Shown here: positions 60,908 through 64,000 of the stretch, piece after piece | How positions within the stretch are numbered: position 1 is the stretch's first letter | How the letters are laid out: every line of letters begins with the position of its first letter | DNA from: Odontocerum albicorne | Lineage: Eukaryota > Arthropoda > Insecta > Trichoptera > Odontoceridae | Assembly (NCBI GenBank): GCA_949825065.1 | Contig: OX463848.1 | Span: 30,013,549-30,077,548, forward strand | DNA: 64,000 bases | Direction of reading: 5' to 3' | The notes under the pieces: generated by a model | What the model was told of the DNA's origin: nothing | Databases searched by the model: none | The model's input: only the letters and a program-made list of their open reading frames with translations | Position numbers and translations under genes: made by a program

Positions 60908-62461
60908 CCCTTTCAACTCTGGATTTTTTTTTGTATGACATATAGTACCTGTAACTCAACTGTACTTTTTTGCAATTTCAAGTAAAAATGGTAGATTTTA
61001 GACAAAATTTATTTAAAAATGAAATAAAAAAGGTATCATGCAAATGGACATTCAAATGATTAGATATATGTATAAATTAATTTATTTAGGCAAAATAACA
61101 ATATATAAATATTTTTAAATTTTATAATTGTTCATAGTACGATATCTGAAAAAATAATCTCTCAAATGCATCCTAGGTTTTCCAGGACAAGTGTCACAGT
61201 ACTCGTATGTTTCGTGTCTTTGCCCTTTTTTGCTCCTCTGTGAGCACACCACACAGTCCCTCTTCGATCCTTTCCGCAAAACGTGCAGTTTACCATCCAC
61301 TCGTACTTCAGACGAAGAAGTAGATGGCCTACTTCGAGGCTCACGAAAGTCTCCAACTATACTTCGGAAAGTCTAGGATGAACCGTGCGACGTTTGTCAC
61401 AAAGGGATGGGGTAAAATTGTTTTTTTTTACAAATCGAATAGTTATTTACAAATCGAACAATTGTTTTTCTCTAAACTGACGTTTTAATTCCTAATTTTC
61501 ATTATACTGACTTTCTAATGTATTGTATGATTTGTATCTATCTTTAAATAGGCCAAGATCCACTATGAATTAATACTAATTACGAACATTTAATTAAAAT
61601 CGAATTTTGAAAATCCAATTATCGAATACCCTAGCCAATGCAGACTAACGTAGTGACTTTTGACAAACGTCACCAAATATTATTTGATTTTAACAAACTG
61701 CCACATTTTTGCTCATTTGTGACAAGATGTATTAATTTGTCATTATTGTTAGTTTTATGTAATGTATTTACCTAAATAACTTGCTAATTATTAGAATCGA
61801 GGCTTATATTAAAGTTGATAAAATAATTAAAATTACTGAACATCGTTACAAGGTTGTATTGGGGCAAATTTGTGAGCTGTCATACGGTTCATCCTACAGT
61901 TGGTCTACCAGGAGTTTTATAAATTTCAAGTGACTCAAAGGTTTTCCTTATTTTTTAATTTTATAGTTTTGTATATTATGTAAGCATTAATTGAACACAA
62001 TTCCATCCCCCAGAAAAAAAAATGTCTCGACCACTTCAAAGATTTTCTAAGGAAGCAGTATGTGGATGCATATTGGTCTGCATGGTCCACTCCGCCCATA
62101 GATTTCGTGTAGTTCAGTACCACGGCTGGTTTCTCTGTTACCAATTACCCACTGGAACTTTGATTATTACTTGTTTCTAACATAGTCTCATTTTTTTTGT
62201 CACCATACATACTGAAAATAAACTCATCTTCACTCTCACTTAGTTCGAAATTTTTTTCCATTTTTAAGGATGAAATTTTTTTTAAATATTTTTACACCTA
62301 CTAAATTTAACAATGTAAATGCTTCTGAATGGTAGCAATGACCTTGAACAACTGATAAATAGTGTTTATACCTGCTCTAATAGGTACCTAGACCTTTTTT
62401 AAGGGTAAACAATACAAATGTACATTATGGTGACCTATAGTCGCCAACAGAGTAGGAAGGG
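60908..62461 (-). mobile_element. piggyBac family P1, copy 2, carrying a nested MITE
   Basis: TTAA at 60904-60907 and 62462-62465; termini CCCTTTCAACTCTGG and CAACAGAGTAGGAAGGG. The same minus-strand pieces as copy 1: MGGVDHADQ block (61935-62144) and the cysteine-rich tail (61300-61115: CVVCSQRSKKGQRHETYEYC then DTCPGKPRMHL), here in one frame. Interrupted between them by a TA-MITE. Confidence 0.88.
61376..61894. mobile_element. TA-flanked MITE nested in piggyBac copy 2 (519 bp)
   Basis: TA at 61374-61375 and 61895-61896; termini GGATGAACCGTGCGAC and, inverted, GGATGAACCGTATGAC. Non-coding. Copy 1 of the host piggyBac (3915-3930) lacks it, confirming insertion. Confidence 0.9.
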
Positions 62462-62465
62462 TTAA

Positions 62466-62777
62466 TATATTAAGATTTAATTTTGTTCTAAAAATTATAG
62501 AATATTAAGTTGTGTGGAAAATAATTTCATATTTTTAGATCAAATTCAAACTCACATCCACACCCTTAAAATGTAAATATTCATTTGCATCTTTATAATT
62601 AACCTTTAAGCGCCCGTGCGCAATACAGGTAGCCCACTGCCCAAGCATTTTTTTGCGAAATATTTGCGCGACCCGTAGCTGTTATAAAAATATTTTTTTC
62701 AAACAAACACCACCTTATTTTTTTCAAACACCAGCACCAAAACTTGCACGCTTTCTAATTCTCTAGGTAAAAAAATT
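62466..62777. other. spacer with one possible TTAA-element end
   Basis: TTAACCTTTAAGCGCCCGTG at 62601 looks like the left end of another piggyBac-type element, but no matching right end was found. Confidence 0.3.
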
Positions 62778-63050
62778 AAATTAATCACAGATAATTTACA
62801 GGATAAATCATAATAACTTCCTTCTTTATGACGACCTCCGTGGCCTAGTTGGCAAATCCCCAATCCATGGTATGGTTTGGTGTTAAAAATATACCCTAGT
62901 ATGGTGTTGTTAAAAATATACACTATTTTCAACATTTTTTTCAGGTGGTTTATTAAAATTAATCACAGAGATACTTTAAAGGATAAATAATAATAACTTT
63001 CTTCTTTATGACGATCTCCGTGGCCTAGTTAGCAAATCCCCAAATTTCCA
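62778..63050 (+). repeat. ~178-bp tandem duplication including a SINE head
   Basis: TTAATCACAG, GATAAAT(C/A)ATAATAACTT, CTTCTTTATGACGA and the SINE start TCCGTGGCCTAGTT occur at 62781-62850 and again at 62959-63035, 178 bp apart. The first copy runs into a short ATATAC-type duplication; the second continues into a longer SINE. Confidence 0.8.
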
Positions 63051-63220
63051 ACTCATGTTATGGTTTGACTCTTGTTGGAATTTATTTTAAAAAGATGTTC
63101 AGTCTTGTTTTATCACGTAAGGCCTCTTAAACATCTTTCTGGTTGGTTTGAAGATATTGGCAAAAGGCAGTAAACTCCGCCAGATTGTGCAGTATACAAT
63201 GAAAGTATAATACAATATAT
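63008..63220 (+). repeat. tRNA-derived SINE copy
   Basis: A-box stretch CCGTGGCCTAGTTAGCAAAT, a damaged B-box region, and the shared tail AACATCTTTCTGGTTGGTTT, AAGATATTGGCAAAAGGCAG and AAACTCCGCCAG. Same family as 46222-46425. Confidence 0.7.
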
Positions 63221-63224
63221 TATA

Positions 63225-64000
63225 CCAGGTCTGTAAATAAACCGGAATTGGCTCATAGATAGCTCTAGTTGTCAATGTAGTGACTGTCAAACCGTGTCAT
63301 TGGCGCCTTTTTCTTGTGTTCACATTTATCAAAGACTTTTAACTCACAACAATAAGGGTTTAACACAACTACATATGTTTTCATAGTGTTGAAGATTTCT
63401 GTGCCTGAAAACTACGATTTGCGGACACCATTGATTTTCTGTTACCGTTTGAAGAAAACTGCTGTAGAATCGCATCGAATGCTTGTTGAAGCTTACGGTG
63501 AGCATGCTCTTGGTAAATCACAGTGCTTTGAGTGGTTTAAAAAATTCATAAGTGGCGATTTTGACTTGAGAAACGAAGAACGTGGAAGCATTGTTGGATG
63601 AGGATGACGCTCAAACGCAAAAACAACTCGCGGATCAATTAAATGTGACACGAGAATCCATCTCCATATGTTTGAAAGCCATGGGAAAGATCCAGGTGGG
63701 AAAATGGGTCCCACATGAACTGAATGAAAGACAGCAGGAAAACCGAAAAACCACTTGCGAAATGCTGCTCGCCAGGTACAAAAGAAAATAATTTCTTCAT
63801 TGAATTGTGACTGGCGATGAAAAATGGATATATTTGGAGAATTTTAAGCGTAAAAGATCATGGGTAACTCCAAGCAAACCAGCGACATCGGATTGCGAGG
63901 CCAAATCGCTATGGACGGAAGACAATGCTCTGTGTTTGGTGGGATCAGAAGGGTGTTATTTATTATGAGCTGCTAAAACCTGGCGAAACCGTTAATACTG
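63225..64000 (+). mobile_element. mariner family E, copy 2, truncated by the window end
   Basis: TA at 63223-63224, terminus CCAGGTCTGTAAATAAACC. Coding relic from about 63386: PENYDLRTPLIFCYRLKKTA, GKSQCFEWFKKFISGDFDLR, a deletion after NEERG (63590), LLDEDDAQTQKQLADQLNVT, GKWVPHELNERQQENRKTT, FLH.IVTGDEKWIY (first catalytic Asp, near 63815), then lesions. It continues beyond position 64000. Frames change repeatedly, so it is defective. Confidence 0.88.

Overview
This is animal nuclear DNA, most likely from an insect. It is AT-rich, it has protein-coding exons with GT-AG introns, three conserved animal genes can be rebuilt exon by exon, and the introns are packed with arthropod-type transposable elements. 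Order and species cannot be fixed from sequence alone.

Host genes. (1) 517-9989, + strand: the last five exons (206 residues) of POLG2, the accessory subunit of mitochondrial DNA polymerase gamma; the 5' part lies outside the window. (2) 13782-29763, - strand: a complete five-exon KDEL receptor gene coding for exactly 212 residues, the usual family length, with all recognisable ligand-binding residues kept. (3) 31289-56050, + strand: a complete eight-exon ZNF598/Hel2 homologue (about 973 residues), the RING/zinc-finger E3 ligase that senses collided ribosomes. POLG2 and the KDEL receptor converge; the KDEL receptor and ZNF598 diverge from a ~1.5 kb spacer. No operon-like organisation is seen.

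Mobile DNA fills most of the rest. Mariner/Tc1: family A (5822-6948 and 18947-20090, sharing one internal deletion), family B (10152-11379 intact; 38177-39468 broken), family C (36309-37595, one nonsense codon), family D (44598-45882, open), family E (47880-49928 interrupted; 63225-64000 cut by the window end), family F (49930-50870, deleted), a mini-mariner (16475-16976), and a Tc1 element (51482-53066) that seems to carry a 79-nt intron. piggyBac-type TTAA elements: 1631-2302, 3478-4516, 5045-5659, 20094-21900 and 60908-62461. Retroelements: an RTE-like LINE with an (AAG)n tail (2311-3172), an abundant second LINE family mostly present as 3' fragments, several jockey/CR1-like remnants, two Penelope-like elements (15396-16252 and 58560-60110), and a tRNA-derived SINE family (46222, 62830, 63008, tail only at 35306, related head at 23732).

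The most informative structures are nested insertions that give a relative chronology: piggyBac in the TTAA made at a mariner end, a TA-MITE inside a piggyBac copy with an empty-site relative, a jockey inside a mariner, a mariner splitting an 80-bp tandem repeat, and a ~75-bp Penelope fragment with a 6-bp duplication inside a LINE. I did not find a gene cluster that looks like a new biochemical system; the novelty candidates are at the level of transposon structure.
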